NCBI GenBank assembly: GCA_947243795.1
Contig: OX365932.1
Location: 372,001-436,000 of the forward strand
DNA length: 64,000 nucleotides
From: Saccharomyces uvarum
Lineage: Eukaryota > Ascomycota > Saccharomycetes > Saccharomycetales > Saccharomycetaceae
Direction of reading: 5' to 3'
Shown: one piece after another, positions 10,334-20,410 of the stretch
How positions within the stretch are numbered: position 1 is the first letter of the stretch
How the letters are laid out: each line of letters starts with the position of its first letter
Position numbers and translations under genes: made by a program
Notes under the pieces: generated by a model
The model's input: only the letters and a program-made list of their open reading frames with translations
The model's database searches: none
What the model was told of the DNA's origin: nothing

Positions 10334-12454
10334 TTATCTGTTGGCTTTTAAGTGGTATATCTTATTGATAAACCACGAGGCCGTTAAATAACTCAGTCCG
10401 CCCAGTCCCAAACCACACATTATGTTGAAGAGTAAACTATAACAAATGGAGATTAGAGTAGAGGAAAAACCATGGATATTCAGTACCGCGAAGATGTAGT
10501 AGAGTGAGTATAATTCCATATACACCCCACCGCTAAATCCCATCTCAAAACACTTCCACCTCCAATTATTACGGACATCTTTGTCTTCGAAGCAGAACCT
10601 GATTAATAAGTAACTTCCGATAATCGATATTTCCATAGTAAGCACACACAGCAGTATGATATTTAATAGCAGAAATCCATAAAAATAGTAAAATGTAGTT
10701 TTTTCTAACCAAACGGATTTGTAAACATATTGCAATTCGACGTAAATCACTAAGAAGGGGAATAGACCACATAGATAAATGCCGCAATATACCAGTGGGT
10801 TAAATTTGATGGGTGATTTCGGTACGAATAATCTACTACTATTTCCACAAGTTTCATCTTTAGTAATTCCGCTCAACCAATGTCGAGGTAGCGGTATGTT
10901 ATTAGCTACAGCACCACCAAATAAGCTTAGGGGTATACAGACAATAAAATAGATGCTGATGAAAAACACAATTGTCCTGAATGGTAGTGCATTTGTAGAG
11001 TCATGTGCCCAAACAATACTGTTTAATAAAAATGTGCATACCATTACCAATCCTGGTAAACTGGACCCGCAGATTATGGCGAAAACGGGGCTAAACTTAC
11101 TACAATTGTTGAAGTTTTTGCTATCATCAAGATAGTTGACTTCAATACTTCTTCTTTTTGTCACTATACTCAGTCTTGTCCCTACAAAGGACGCCATGAA
11201 TGCACCAAGGACAAAACACAGTATAGCCATAGTGATCACGCTATTCCTCACGTTATGCAATTTGTTCATCGAACAAGATATTGTTAACGATCCTATTACA
11301 GTAAACAAAAATTGCACACCAAACGAGACTAGAACGATTAATACTTTTAAACCAAATAGATTCGGTCTACCGTTTTGTATCCAATCCTTGGTCACCATAT
11401 AAACAGAGTTCTTACCATACTTGTCGTCGTCCAAGTTTTCCTCCACTTCAATACCTTCTATGTTTATCAGATATTTTGTGGAATCCGTATTTTTCTTATC
11501 CTTATGCATGACTTGGATGTAAATGACAACGGTAATGAATGAAATGGACAATACAATCCCCATTGAGTTCGCAAAACTCATCCAGTGGAATTGAGCACTC
11601 TTCTCGCTGGACAATTCACCTGAATTTAAAAAATAGTCCCACCTGTGATTCCAATCAACTTCAAATTCTTCCCTCCAATATACAGAATAAGTAAATGGCA
11701 GATAAGTTAGTTCATTTTCATCTTCAGGGACTACAATTTCGTATTGTTCGTAATTTTTCGAGGCCCCAGGACAGTGATAATCCGATACAGACCTTGGATA
11801 TACTTCAAACCCTACAATGGTATTTTGATCATTATCACCAGAATGGAAACGAATCACTAGCATTACGTGGTTATGCAGATAAGTTTTGCCAGTATCGGGA
11901 TCCACGAAACCTAATGGAAACCCAGACGCATAGTATTTTTTATGATCTGTGGTGGAGATGAATGTAGTGGCTGCAGGTAGCTTGTCATCAATCAGCCATT
12001 GTACGACGTAACCCTCTCTGACTAGCTTATTCAATGATTGCATACCCTCTTTGGTAGTTTTTCGGGCGCATAGGGTTTGGCAAGCGTTGTCTTCACCAAA
12101 TACGAGAATATAATCGCTTTCCCATTTTCTATCTCCTCTTATTATCTCATTTAGGGATAAGTGAAGTGGTTTCTTATGCTTAGTTGGAGGACAAGTAAAT
12201 GGCAAGTCGTAGTACGCGTATGGTAATTGTGTCAAGTCGGATTCCACCTTATTTACAATTAGTTCCAAGGGATCGCCCTTTTTATAGAAGTTCGGTGTAA
12301 TCCACCCATCATAATAAGGATTGTCGTTGCTATAGAAGACGGGTTCTTGATTCTGCTGTCGCGTTCGGGACGAATAGAACTGGTTTCGAAAGATGAGTAT
12401 CACAACTATGACAGCCATAAGCACCATGGCCCACCTTTTTGGTCTTACTCTCAT
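10334..12454 (-). CDS. TMN3: Tmn3, TM9-family (nonaspanin) membrane protein
   Basis: Member of the TM9SF/EMP70 family of endosome/Golgi nonaspanins, linked in yeast to adhesion and filamentous growth. The 706-residue length equals that recalled for S. cerevisiae. There is an N-terminal hydrophobic segment at about residues 8-23 (signal/anchor), a lumenal domain of about 270 residues with paired Cys, then a cluster of nine membrane segments from about residue 300 to the end, including the conserved block FGLKVLIVLVSFGVQFLF and the family's GGAVANNIPLPRHW-type loop. Start is the first ATG, followed by basic residues that fit a type II signal/anchor. Tandem with BOI2 on the same strand. Confidence 0.95.
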   Translation of the reverse strand: MRVRPKRWAMVLMAVIVVILIFRNQFYSSRTRQQNQEPVFYSNDNPYYDGWITPNFYKKGDPLELIVNKVESDLTQLPYAYYDLPFTCPPTKHKKPLHLSLNEIIRGDRKWESDYILVFGEDNACQTLCARKTTKEGMQSLNKLVREGYVVQWLIDDKLPAATTFISTTDHKKYYASGFPLGFVDPDTGKTYLHNHVMLVIRFHSGDNDQNTIVGFEVYPRSVSDYHCPGASKNYEQYEIVVPEDENELTYLPFTYSVYWREEFEVDWNHRWDYFLNSGELSSEKSAQFHWMSFANSMGIVLSISFITVVIYIQVMHKDKKNTDSTKYLINIEGIEVEENLDDDKYGKNSVYMVTKDWIQNGRPNLFGLKVLIVLVSFGVQFLFTVIGSLTISCSMNKLHNVRNSVITMAILCFVLGAFMASFVGTRLSIVTKRRSIEVNYLDDSKNFNNCSKFSPVFAIICGSSLPGLVMVCTFLLNSIVWAHDSTNALPFRTIVFFISIYFIVCIPLSLFGGAVANNIPLPRHWLSGITKDETCGNSSRLFVPKSPIKFNPLVYCGIYLCGLFPFLVIYVELQYVYKSVWLEKTTFYYFYGFLLLNIILLCVLTMEISIIGSYLLIRFCFEDKDVRNNWRWKCFEMGFSGGVYMELYSLYYIFAVLNIHGFSSTLISICYSLLFNIMCGLGLGGLSYLTASWFINKIYHLKANR

Positions 12455-13020
12455 TTTTCTCTTTTCAGTTCTCGTGTTGTAAATTTATTCTACTACCTAA
12501 TGCAAAGGAACCAAACAGAGTGAAAGCGGCCCAGTCAAAGCAAAAGCGAATGTATGCTAGTGTACAAATGTGGAAGTGTATACCTTCTTCTGTTCATTGA
12601 ACCAAAAAAATCGAGGTTCTGCAGAATGTAGATCTTTATGTGGAAAAAAAAAGAAAAACAAAAAAATAAAAGAAAGAAAATGCATACATTTTTACCGCCT
12701 TCGCGAAGGCGATTTTCAACAAATCCAGGCACATCTGTAAAGGGTCCTAAGAGTCCTGCAAGTGAAGAACACCGACGTCGAAGTGTTTATATAGTTATCT
12801 TTGGTTGGTTTCATTTGAAGAATTTATATATGGTTACAATCCCGAATCAGGGAGCGGATAAAAGTATATAGAATAATTAGTATGTGTACTGTTTTGTTGT
12901 CAGTACTTTTTTTTTTTCAGATTTCCCAGTGATTTTCAGTCTATGGAAATAATAGCAATTGAAGTTGGCATACGCAAACAAGTACGCCCCAAAGCTCTTC
13001 TTCTTCAAATAGCTTTGGAT
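12455..13020. other. TMN3 promoter / BOI2 3' region
   Basis: 566 bp without a gene between two minus-strand genes. An A-rich run near 12640-12680 could act as a nucleosome-free element for TMN3. I see no other defined element. Confidence 0.6.
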
Positions 13021-16000
13021 CTATATTTTGCCACCCTTGTGTTCTAAGTTTTGCCCGAAGTAATCCTCCTCCGTCACAAATTTACTCTTCTTGTCTGGCC
13101 CCCGCATACTGTTGTTGCGAGCCAGTCCAGGAGATAACATCCCAGAAGCCAGTAAGAAAGGACTAGAAAACCCATTTGAGCCAATGGTTGTATTGGTAGC
13201 GGAGGAGAGATTTGGAGTAGATATGGTGTTGTCTTCATCGGAAGTTCGTTGTGTGGAAGCTGAAATTGTACGGTCAGCTTGACTTTGGTTACCTTCTTGT
13301 TGTTGTTGCTGCTGTTGTTGATCCCATAACAATTGGTCCTCGTCTTCTTCGTTATCCAAGATTTGCTGTTCTCTTATCTTGGTCTCCTCTCTTGCTTCTG
13401 CTAGCATTTCTTGTGCTTTGCTCAAGGAGACCGTTGGAGTAGTATATGAACTAATGACTGGAATTGATGTGTCAATGTCAATGGTCGTCTTGATCAATGC
13501 AGCCATCCAACCCCTCATTTCCTCTTTATTTTCCACTGCAAAGTAATGGGTACGAGGCTGCGTAAATGTTAAACCCTTCTTCGAACCTGGTTGTGGAGGC
13601 AGTAGTTTAAAACAATATCGACCTTTTCCTGTACTAGCAGCATATAAAGAAACTAGTTTATCATCTTCCTTAGCGGGTATAACACGGTGCGCTGTGACGT
13701 CAATAAGACCCCTTTCTCTTGTGTCCGTCGTGGAACTGAAATAGGATAATCTAGTACCATGCAGTGTGAAGAATCTAGTCTTCCAGGTACTCATAGCACC
13801 ACTTCCCTTCTTGCTCATCCAACCGGAAAAGTCAGCATTTTTCATCGCTTCTTTGACGCCAATGTTTCTTAATCCTTCAACAAACGCTGATGTTTGTTTT
13901 TTCTTCGCCAAAGGTCTGGTAGTCATCTGGCGCAAACTTTTTCCCTTGAGGGTCTCACCCTTGACAGCCTCACTTACAGACCTCTTGTTTTTATCATCCT
14001 TTACAACTTCTGTAAAATCCTCATGAATAGCGTCCTTTGCGCTGACTGATCTTCCTTTTGATTTGTCCTTCTTGGAAGATTTATTATCGGTTGGGGATGA
14101 ACTATTTTTAGCTAGTGGTGTTGAAGATGTAGAATCATCTTCAGGGCTTGGTGAAGAACGGACCGCATTATCGGTAAACTGTTGTCTAAAAGGACTTAGC
14201 ATAAAAGTGCTTTTTCTAAATGAACTGGTTCTTGATGCGCTACTGCTTCTTTTTAAAGAGGAGTTCCTTTTGGAATCACCTTTGGATTTTGAAGATAACA
14301 AGGAAGAATGTCTCGTCGGTTTTTTCTTCTTTTCATCGTCTTGTGTTGGCTTAGCATTATTCATTGATGCGATTGTAGACCCATCAGCATATATGCTGGA
14401 CGTGGGTCTTTCCATCATATCCATCGTTTCTTGGAAGTGCTCTTCCTCACCACTAGAATAAGAAGATTTTCTGTTGAAAGAGTCAACAGCATACCCAGAA
14501 TAAAGAACGGAATTTCTATTTGCAGATACTATATGTGTGTCTTTCATGTTTTCCGCAGCATTTGAAATTGATTTAAGAGTGGGGGACGGAATAGGAGACA
14601 ATGGCTTCCCGTTCCCTTGGTTGGTTTTTGCAAAACGGGAATTGGAATTAGAATTTGATGAAGATTGGTCGGTATACAAATTTTTTTTTGAGTCCGAGTA
14701 AGATGAACTTGGTGATTGCCTTGAATGTAATTGAGTTGGAGATGGTGAGGCCTTTCTATTGCTTAGGAGCGGTGACTTGGGAGGTTGTGCAGGGCTTGGA
14801 TAAGATGGAGGTTTAGGTGCCCTTCTTGGGGAAACAAACAAATATTCATTACTAGCAATTTCTTCTACAACTTGAGGAATTTGCATTTCTGGAGCAGCAT
14901 TGGAACTGCCTTCTTGAGTATCGAAAACTAAAGATTTCGGTCTATGTTTAAATGTTGAAGAATTTCTGTTCCCTTGAGGAGTAGAAGCAAAATTTTGTTG
15001 TGATGGAAGGTCATCTAACGACTGTGAAGATTTTCTGACATGGCCTCTATAGGATGCCTTCTGGTCAACGTTCGCAGGAGGCATCAATTGGTTGTAGCTG
15101 TTAGTGTTATTATTAGGCTTGTTAACTCTTTTGAATGATTGACCATTCGTTCTAATTGCCTCTTTGATTTTTTCAATTTCTTTGAAGATCTCAAATCTTG
15201 TGCCAAAGGAATTTATATCTAGCTCTTTTAAATGGACCAGTTCTAGCTCTAATAAAATTCTACCCGATATCTTATGTTTTTGGAACCTAGAGGCAGATTG
15301 TACATCATATCCTTCCATGATAAAATAGGCTGTTATTTCTTCAGGTGTCCACATTTCTGCTTCAACAGGGTTCAGTTTAGTGGTATCGATGCCGTTAATG
15401 AAAGTAGCTTGTGTTTCCATATTGCTGCTTGAAGGCATCGTAGATCCGCTGGTTGTTGGCTTGTTGTTCGATTCGATCACGTCCAGCTCATCGGTCGTGG
15501 ATAAAATTGTTTCATGAGTTATGCTGTGAGCTTCGTCCCTGCTTGAAGCAATAGAGCGGTCCGGAGCGCCCTCGGAACCTTCTTTAAACTCCCGTAAGGC
15601 ATTATCTATATCACTCATTGTGTTTTTCAAGGACAGGTTTCTGTCAAGTTTGCCATTAGTTCTTCTTGAAATGGAAGCAGCAGTTTCAATTGGTTGTGGA
15701 GTGGGCAGTTCACTGGTGGAGTCATTTTCATTAATAAACGTGCTAGAGAGGAGAGGATCTTCGTGTGCTAGGGGGCTATAAACTCTCTTGGTAGACTTGG
15801 CTCTCATTAGGGTTGGGGTCCTATCCACCGTTATCTTTTGGGTGAAGACTACTGGATATAAACCTTCTTCATTGGTTCTCAGATTACGCCCAAAATACCA
15901 GCCATCTTTGTATTTTTCATCGTCAGTTATCACTCTAATTTTGTCACCTGGTTTCATATCTAACTCATCTTCCATTCTCTTGAAATACTCGTTGATAGCA

Positions 16001-16146
16001 ATATACGTGGGGAAATTGCCACCTTCACGCCCACTTATACTCCCCTTACTATCGTACTCCGGTGACAGAGTTTGGGATACGTCTTTATCCCCACCAACAG
16101 CCGTATCGAGCTGTGAGAGAGCAGGTATTTCTCTTTCACCGTTCAT
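13021..16146 (-). CDS. BOI2: Boi2, SH3/SAM/PH polarity scaffold
   Basis: Scaffold at bud tip and neck that binds Bem1/Cdc42 and helps exocyst-driven fusion and NoCut abscission control. 1041 residues, one more than I recall for S. cerevisiae. Domains in order: SH3 at about 45-105 (YIAINEYFKRMEDELDMKPGD, then GWYFGRN and LYPVVF), SAM at about 262-332 (MWTPEEITAYFIMEGYDVQS), a long Ser/Pro-rich region holding PxxP stretches (RRAPKPPSYPSP), and a PH domain at about 770-895 (FSGWMSKKGSGAMSTWKTR). The tail has a short poly-Gln run near 970. The disordered middle holds most of the difference from the sequence I remember. Start MNGEREIPALSQ is the first ATG. Confidence 0.95.
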   Translation of the reverse strand: MNGEREIPALSQLDTAVGGDKDVSQTLSPEYDSKGSISGREGGNFPTYIAINEYFKRMEDELDMKPGDKIRVITDDEKYKDGWYFGRNLRTNEEGLYPVVFTQKITVDRTPTLMRAKSTKRVYSPLAHEDPLLSSTFINENDSTSELPTPQPIETAASISRRTNGKLDRNLSLKNTMSDIDNALREFKEGSEGAPDRSIASSRDEAHSITHETILSTTDELDVIESNNKPTTSGSTMPSSSNMETQATFINGIDTTKLNPVEAEMWTPEEITAYFIMEGYDVQSASRFQKHKISGRILLELELVHLKELDINSFGTRFEIFKEIEKIKEAIRTNGQSFKRVNKPNNNTNSYNQLMPPANVDQKASYRGHVRKSSQSLDDLPSQQNFASTPQGNRNSSTFKHRPKSLVFDTQEGSSNAAPEMQIPQVVEEIASNEYLFVSPRRAPKPPSYPSPAQPPKSPLLSNRKASPSPTQLHSRQSPSSSYSDSKKNLYTDQSSSNSNSNSRFAKTNQGNGKPLSPIPSPTLKSISNAAENMKDTHIVSANRNSVLYSGYAVDSFNRKSSYSSGEEEHFQETMDMMERPTSSIYADGSTIASMNNAKPTQDDEKKKKPTRHSSLLSSKSKGDSKRNSSLKRSSSASRTSSFRKSTFMLSPFRQQFTDNAVRSSPSPEDDSTSSTPLAKNSSSPTDNKSSKKDKSKGRSVSAKDAIHEDFTEVVKDDKNKRSVSEAVKGETLKGKSLRQMTTRPLAKKKQTSAFVEGLRNIGVKEAMKNADFSGWMSKKGSGAMSTWKTRFFTLHGTRLSYFSSTTDTRERGLIDVTAHRVIPAKEDDKLVSLYAASTGKGRYCFKLLPPQPGSKKGLTFTQPRTHYFAVENKEEMRGWMAALIKTTIDIDTSIPVISSYTTPTVSLSKAQEMLAEAREETKIREQQILDNEEDEDQLLWDQQQQQQQQEGNQSQADRTISASTQRTSDEDNTISTPNLSSATNTTIGSNGFSSPFLLASGMLSPGLARNNSMRGPDKKSKFVTEEDYFGQNLEHKGGKI

Positions 16147-16719
16147 CTGAAATGACTGAAGTTTGCTGTAAAATAATTAGGTATATTTCAGTGAACCTGT
16201 AACCAAAATAAAAAACCAATGGTAAAGAAGCGGTTAATGGTGCTTCTAATTAATAGTTGTAAAAAATACTAGAGAGAAAGAAGGTACGAAAATTTAAAAC
16301 GAAAAACAGTACTATTAATATCTGTCCTCTTTCAAACACTGGAAGGGTTCCTTGGGCCAAACTGTTCGCTTATTGTGAGATGGGATAGCACTAAATAGTA
16401 AAAGCCGGCTTATTCTTAACACTTAGAACAGGACACGTCGCTTTTTATTCGGTAAAGTCCAAGTTTATTGAATAGCGGCTGTGATAAGTTCTGTTTTTTC
16501 TTTTAAATCGAACCACTTCTTCCCTTTTCATACCGCATCGATCTGGGGCGAGCGATGAGAAAAAGCGCCACGTGACTGGAAAAAGAACTGTCTTTAAAAA
16601 GGGATATTTTGGTTATTTTGAGAATTGACGTTGCGGTGAGAGCATATACATTTATAAAAATATTTGGTTCTTATTTAGTTATTACACCGACCTTTCTTTT
16701 GAAGTCATCCCTCTTGTTC
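16147..16719. other. BOI2 promoter / SPR6 3' region
   Basis: 573 bp without a gene. A GCGATGAG motif (16552-16559, PAC-like) and a CACGTG core (16569-16574, Cbf1/bHLH-type) lie 400-430 bp upstream of BOI2. Their use is not shown by sequence alone. Confidence 0.55.
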
Positions 16720-17295
16720 TCAAAAATACAAGGATGAAAACTCATCGGCAATATTGTCAAGAAAGCGTGAAGAGGGCCCAAACCAATCGATTGCAACTGA
16801 GTGGTCATGACTCACTTTAGTCAGTGGGCTTGGGAAGAGAGTGGCTTGTTGACACGCACATCTCTCTCCAGGTTTGGGGTGAACGCCATGTTTTATGCCG
16901 TGGAGCGGACATCTCGTACCTCTCAAATCTCTAATTCCTGCAAAATTTCCGAAACGCAGAGTTACGGGGCCCGACAAGCAGCCCTGCTCTAACGTGACCG
17001 GTTTCCTTGATTTTTTCTGTTTCTTCAGAAATTTCTTGATGTGGGTCTTTTTCTTCCTGCTCGGGGTGTATCCCTGTATATATGTTTGCTGTCTCTTAGC
17101 ATCATATGCGCCCTGCAGTAGCAACTCAACCATTCTGATATTTTGGATATCCTGGATATCATCGCTTTTCCTCTTGAGCAATAGTTCCGCGGTGAAGGGA
17201 GACTTTGCATTTTGAAGGCAGTTACCGGTATGCAATGGGTAAATCCAATGCAAATTGGAGGAAGAGTATGATTGCCATAAATATGAAACAACCAT
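16720..17295 (-). CDS. SPR6: Spr6-like, sporulation-expressed protein of unknown function
   Basis: Recognised by order (between BOI2 and SLX8) and sequence (MVVSYLWQSYSSSNLHWIYP). In S. cerevisiae SPR6 is expressed in sporulation; its molecular role is unknown. The frame stays open to an upstream ATG at 17319, but I chose the ATG at 17295 because it gives 191 residues, the length I recall for the family. Visible features: a short hydrophobic N terminus, a very basic stretch near residues 84-103 (KKKTHIKKFLKKQKKSRK) resembling a nuclear or nucleolar signal, and several Cys/His in the C-terminal third (CPLHGIKHGVHPKPGERCAC), which could bind a metal. No named domain is evident. Confidence 0.85.
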   Translation of the reverse strand: MVVSYLWQSYSSSNLHWIYPLHTGNCLQNAKSPFTAELLLKRKSDDIQDIQNIRMVELLLQGAYDAKRQQTYIQGYTPSRKKKTHIKKFLKKQKKSRKPVTLEQGCLSGPVTLRFGNFAGIRDLRGTRCPLHGIKHGVHPKPGERCACQQATLFPSPLTKVSHDHSVAIDWFGPSSRFLDNIADEFSSLYF

Positions 17296-17798
17296 AAGCA
17301 AGTTCAGAATAGCGTACAACCCGAAACAAAAAATTAACGACAGGAATAGAGATATAATCCTGAAATTTTGGTTATATGTGTTTTGAAGATCTTAAATGCT
17401 TTCCTTTTTTATATTATACGTTTTATTCTGGTTATGTGACTTGCTCCTTCGTTCTTCTCTTCAGTTATGTAGCCGCTATACAGCAATAAACGGGGGAAAA
17501 AATCGCTAATCATTTTATAAATTACTAACTGATTGTGACGATCAGTGTTTTCTTTCCAGTTCCCTTTTTTCATCTCCAGCCATTTTTGTGTAGATGATTC
17601 ATTTTTTCGGACTTTTGACTAACTAATTTCGTTGCTTACAGAAAAAACAATGAAAGGCCCCAGAGCAAAGAAAAAATTGGGAGAACACCGATGAAGAGAT
17701 CATATCTGCTAATGAGAAGCCAGCTGCTCTATACACTACTTGCTGTGGGAATATGCATGCGATATATGCAAATGAAGAGAAGATTGGCTGATATGCAG
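17296..17798. promoter_or_regulatory. SPR6 promoter / SLX8 3' region
   Basis: 503 bp between two minus-strand genes. A CACAAAA sequence reading toward SPR6 (plus-strand TTTTGTG at 17584-17590) fits the core of the middle sporulation element bound by Ndt80, about 290 bp before the chosen start. This matches the known sporulation expression but is a 7-base match only. Confidence 0.4.
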
Positions 17799-18611
17799 CT
17801 AGCTTTTCTCCTTCTTCTTGACTTGTTTTTTCCTTAGTATTATCATCCTTACGTCTTTCAGATACACTTTACTTCTGCAAAGTGCACAGTGGCCGAACTG
17901 CCTGCAGGTTCTGGAACTGTTGACCATTTGAAAAAGGCATGAACAACAAAACACATGGCCACATAAGGTCATGATAGCAGTCTCTGGCGGATCGAAACAA
18001 ATCGGGCAACGATAGTCCTTGGCCGCACCATATTCTTTGGGAGGCGTTTTGTTTTCGTCTTGAAAATCCTCATCTGAAATTTCCAACACTTGCTGCTCTT
18101 CGGCGTCTAAGTCTATGGCTTCTGCAGTCAAGTCGACAGTTTGCCCCTTGACGTTTGGAGCAGATTTTATTAATGACGGTATTTCTTGAGAGATGAGAGA
18201 AGCGCTCAAAGGGTCTGCTGTTTGTGAAAGAACTTCTACTGTATGCGTTTCTTCATCGTCTGTTGTGATAGCATTATTGGCGTTCGCTTCCGATCCCCCG
18301 TTATCTGCTGTCCTCCTATCATCCCTGGTGGTAACCTCTGGAGCGGTGCTTACAAGACTGTTACCTGAGCCTTCTTCGAGTGCCCTGAACAGAGATATGT
18401 CATCGTCCTCGGAAGCATTATCAAAAGCTCTTTCTCCGACAAGTTCAACTGTTGTTTCTGAGTTTCCTTCATGGTTTTCTGTTACTCCACTATCTACGCT
18501 TGGTAAGCCGCTCTCTTCACCATCACCGTTATGCTCTATCGGCTCTATTCTCGCCCTCTTGATTCGTAGGTTTTCATCTTCTGAACTTTGGTTATCAGGC
18601 CCACTTGTCAT
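17799..18611 (-). CDS. SLX8: Slx8, RING subunit of SUMO-targeted ubiquitin ligase
   Basis: Partner of Slx5 in the STUbL that ubiquitylates sumoylated proteins at the nuclear pore and damaged DNA. 270 residues (274 recalled in S. cerevisiae). The C3HC4 RING finger is at about 199-247: CPICFDPPETAIMTLCGHVF, then CCSC and CALC. Upstream there is a hydrophobic-acidic patch (VDLTAEAIDLDAEEQQVLEI, about residues 158-177) resembling SUMO-interacting motifs. The first 150 residues are acidic and disordered, and a basic cluster KRARIEP lies near residue 18. The tail is Lys-rich. It is transcribed away from RPL23B. Confidence 0.95.
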   Translation of the reverse strand: MTSGPDNQSSEDENLRIKRARIEPIEHNGDGEESGLPSVDSGVTENHEGNSETTVELVGERAFDNASEDDDISLFRALEEGSGNSLVSTAPEVTTRDDRRTADNGGSEANANNAITTDDEETHTVEVLSQTADPLSASLISQEIPSLIKSAPNVKGQTVDLTAEAIDLDAEEQQVLEISDEDFQDENKTPPKEYGAAKDYRCPICFDPPETAIMTLCGHVFCCSCLFQMVNSSRTCRQFGHCALCRSKVYLKDVRMIILRKKQVKKKEKS

Positions 18612-19215
18612 ACAAATAGTTGTTCTATTTCCTTGTTTATTGTTTCCCCTAATTCTTCTTAGTCTTGCAAGAAAAGGGATGTAAACAAAAAATTTAAAAG
18701 GTAAGTGTATGTCTAGTGCTTTCTAATACTTTGATGCAATAAACTGTTTTCCTTTCGCCTGTGAAACTCTCTATTACTAACTGAACGAGAATTAGAGGTT
18801 GCTTTTTTTGCCTAGATATTGCACCCGTACGTTTTCTCTTTTTACACCCATGCCTTTTAATATGGCTGCTCTTCTCTCAAAAAACTATTTCTCGAATGGA
18901 GAATGCGAACTCCCTTTTCTGCCCTCAGCGTGCCCGCGGTTCCCCTCTGCCGCCGGCTAGTCAACTCCACCGACATCCTTGGTACGGTTAGAGGGAGTGT
19001 GGCCGGTAGTTTCTTTCCTGGGCAGAGGGGCCAGTGCCAACATGCGCCGGCCAGGCTCGTTGTCCTTTGAGTTCTACCGGAGGAAAATCATAGTTTCTTT
19101 TCAGTTGGAAAGAGAGTTATAATCAAGAAGTATATTAGATTCGAAATATTGAATAAGTGGATTTTTACTGATATTTCAAAAGCAATCGAGAAATCACGAT
19201 AATAATACAGCAAAA
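18612..19215. promoter_or_regulatory. Divergent SLX8-RPL23B promoter region
   Basis: 604 bp. Two Rap1-type sites (18821-18831 and 18844-18854) lie about 370-395 bp before the RPL23B ATG, the usual layout of a ribosomal protein promoter. A G/C-rich stretch (about 18920-19060) follows. Confidence 0.8.
18821..18854 (+). promoter_or_regulatory. Tandem Rap1 sites of RPL23B
   Basis: GCACCCGTACG (18821-18831) and ACACCCATGCC (18844-18854) both fit the Rap1 consensus ACACCCRYACAYM approximately and share orientation, 23 bp apart. Paired Rap1 sites 300-400 bp before the ATG are the hallmark of yeast ribosomal protein genes. Confidence 0.8.
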
Positions 19216-20101
19216 ATGTCAGGTAACGGTGCTCAAGGTACAAAATTCAGAATTTCTGTATGTTAAAATCCAAACAAGAGGATATATCATCTATATTATA
19301 CAAGATATGGCCAACCATGAATAATGAAAAATATTTCTAAGACAGGATATCGCAGCTGGAGTATTCAATGTTTGAAATTAAAGCAACTAAAAGCGCGGAT
19401 GTAGTGGAGAGTTTGAAAAGGGAGATGTGGAAGATATTGCAAGTTTTGCTATGAGCGCATCTGATGAGAGAATAACCAACAGAATCATCGAAACTAATAA
19501 GGCGTCTAAATGAAACTCTATTGGGTTGATAAAGGAAAGGCGATAACAGTCTTGTTTTAAACGTACGAGTGGTCCATAAACGCCGAGAACATCCCATCGC
19601 GAACTTTTTGTCCAAAGAAATATATGTGTCATGTTGCCATTATCTCAAATGCTTATTAATACAGGATCAATTTACTAACAAATAAACTGTTTGGTCACTT
19701 TACGTGTTCCTTTTGTTTTTATTAAATAGTTAGGTTTACCAGTCGGTGCCATCATGAACTGTGCTGACAACAGTGGTGCTAGAAACTTGTACGTCATTGC
19801 TGTCAAAGGTTCTGGTTCTAGATTAAACAGATTGCCAGCCGCCTCTTTAGGTGATATGGTTATGGCCACTGTTAAGAAAGGTAAGCCAGAATTGAGAAAG
19901 AAGGTTATGCCAGCTATTGTTGTCCGTCAAGCTAAGTCTTGGAGAAGAAGAGACGGTGTCTTTTTGTACTTTGAAGACAATGCCGGTGTCATCGCCAACC
20001 CAAAGGGTGAAATGAAGGGTTCTGCCATCACCGGTCCAGTCGGTAAGGAATGTGCCGATTTGTGGCCAAGAGTTGCTTCAAACTCCGGTGTTGTTGTTTA
20101 A
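19216..20101 (+). CDS. RPL23B: Ribosomal protein uL14 (Rpl23b), one intron
   Basis: Large-subunit protein uL14, at the 60S interface. Exon 1 is 19216-19257 (14 codons, [14 protein letters not shown]) and exon 2 is 19730-20101 ([20 protein letters not shown] to SNSGVVV), joined in frame to 137 residues, the family length. The 472-nt intron has 5' GTATGT at 19258, branch point TACTAAC at 19673-19679 and 3' AG at 19728-19729. Codon use is strongly biased (GGT, AAG, GCC, TTG), as in highly expressed yeast genes. An open frame on the other strand inside the intron is not considered a gene. Regulated by Rap1 sites upstream. Confidence 0.98.
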
Positions 20102-20410
20102 ATAAAATTTCGAAAAAAATTCTTTTAAATCATTATGTAACCTTTTAAAATATTAATAAGCAATACAACTCAAGTCATTTGACATGAGAATGCATGTATG
20201 TTGACATTGTTGAAGAATGCCACAACTCGGTAGTAGTTGTTTATTTGAAAGTTTTAATAAACGTAATATAAATTGGTTTTTTCCTATAATTACAAAAACA
20301 AGATATTCTAAAACATCATTAGTAAGACGTTTGTGTCGGCAAAGACGTTGCGTTCGTTATTTATTTATTCTGATTGTGGAAGTTGCGATGCAATGATACT
20401 GATTATTCAA
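20102..20410. terminator. Convergent 3' region of RPL23B and SHO1
   Basis: 309 bp, A/T-rich, between two converging genes. It must hold both poly(A) sites; TA-repeat efficiency signals are weak and I cannot fix the sites. Confidence 0.5.

Noticed and set aside
14063-14461. 132-codon plus-strand frame inside BOI2
   Set aside because: Antisense shadow of the Ser-rich BOI2 sequence.
19337-19632. Minus-strand frames in the RPL23B intron
   Set aside because: No similarity recognised; the intron signals account for the stretch.
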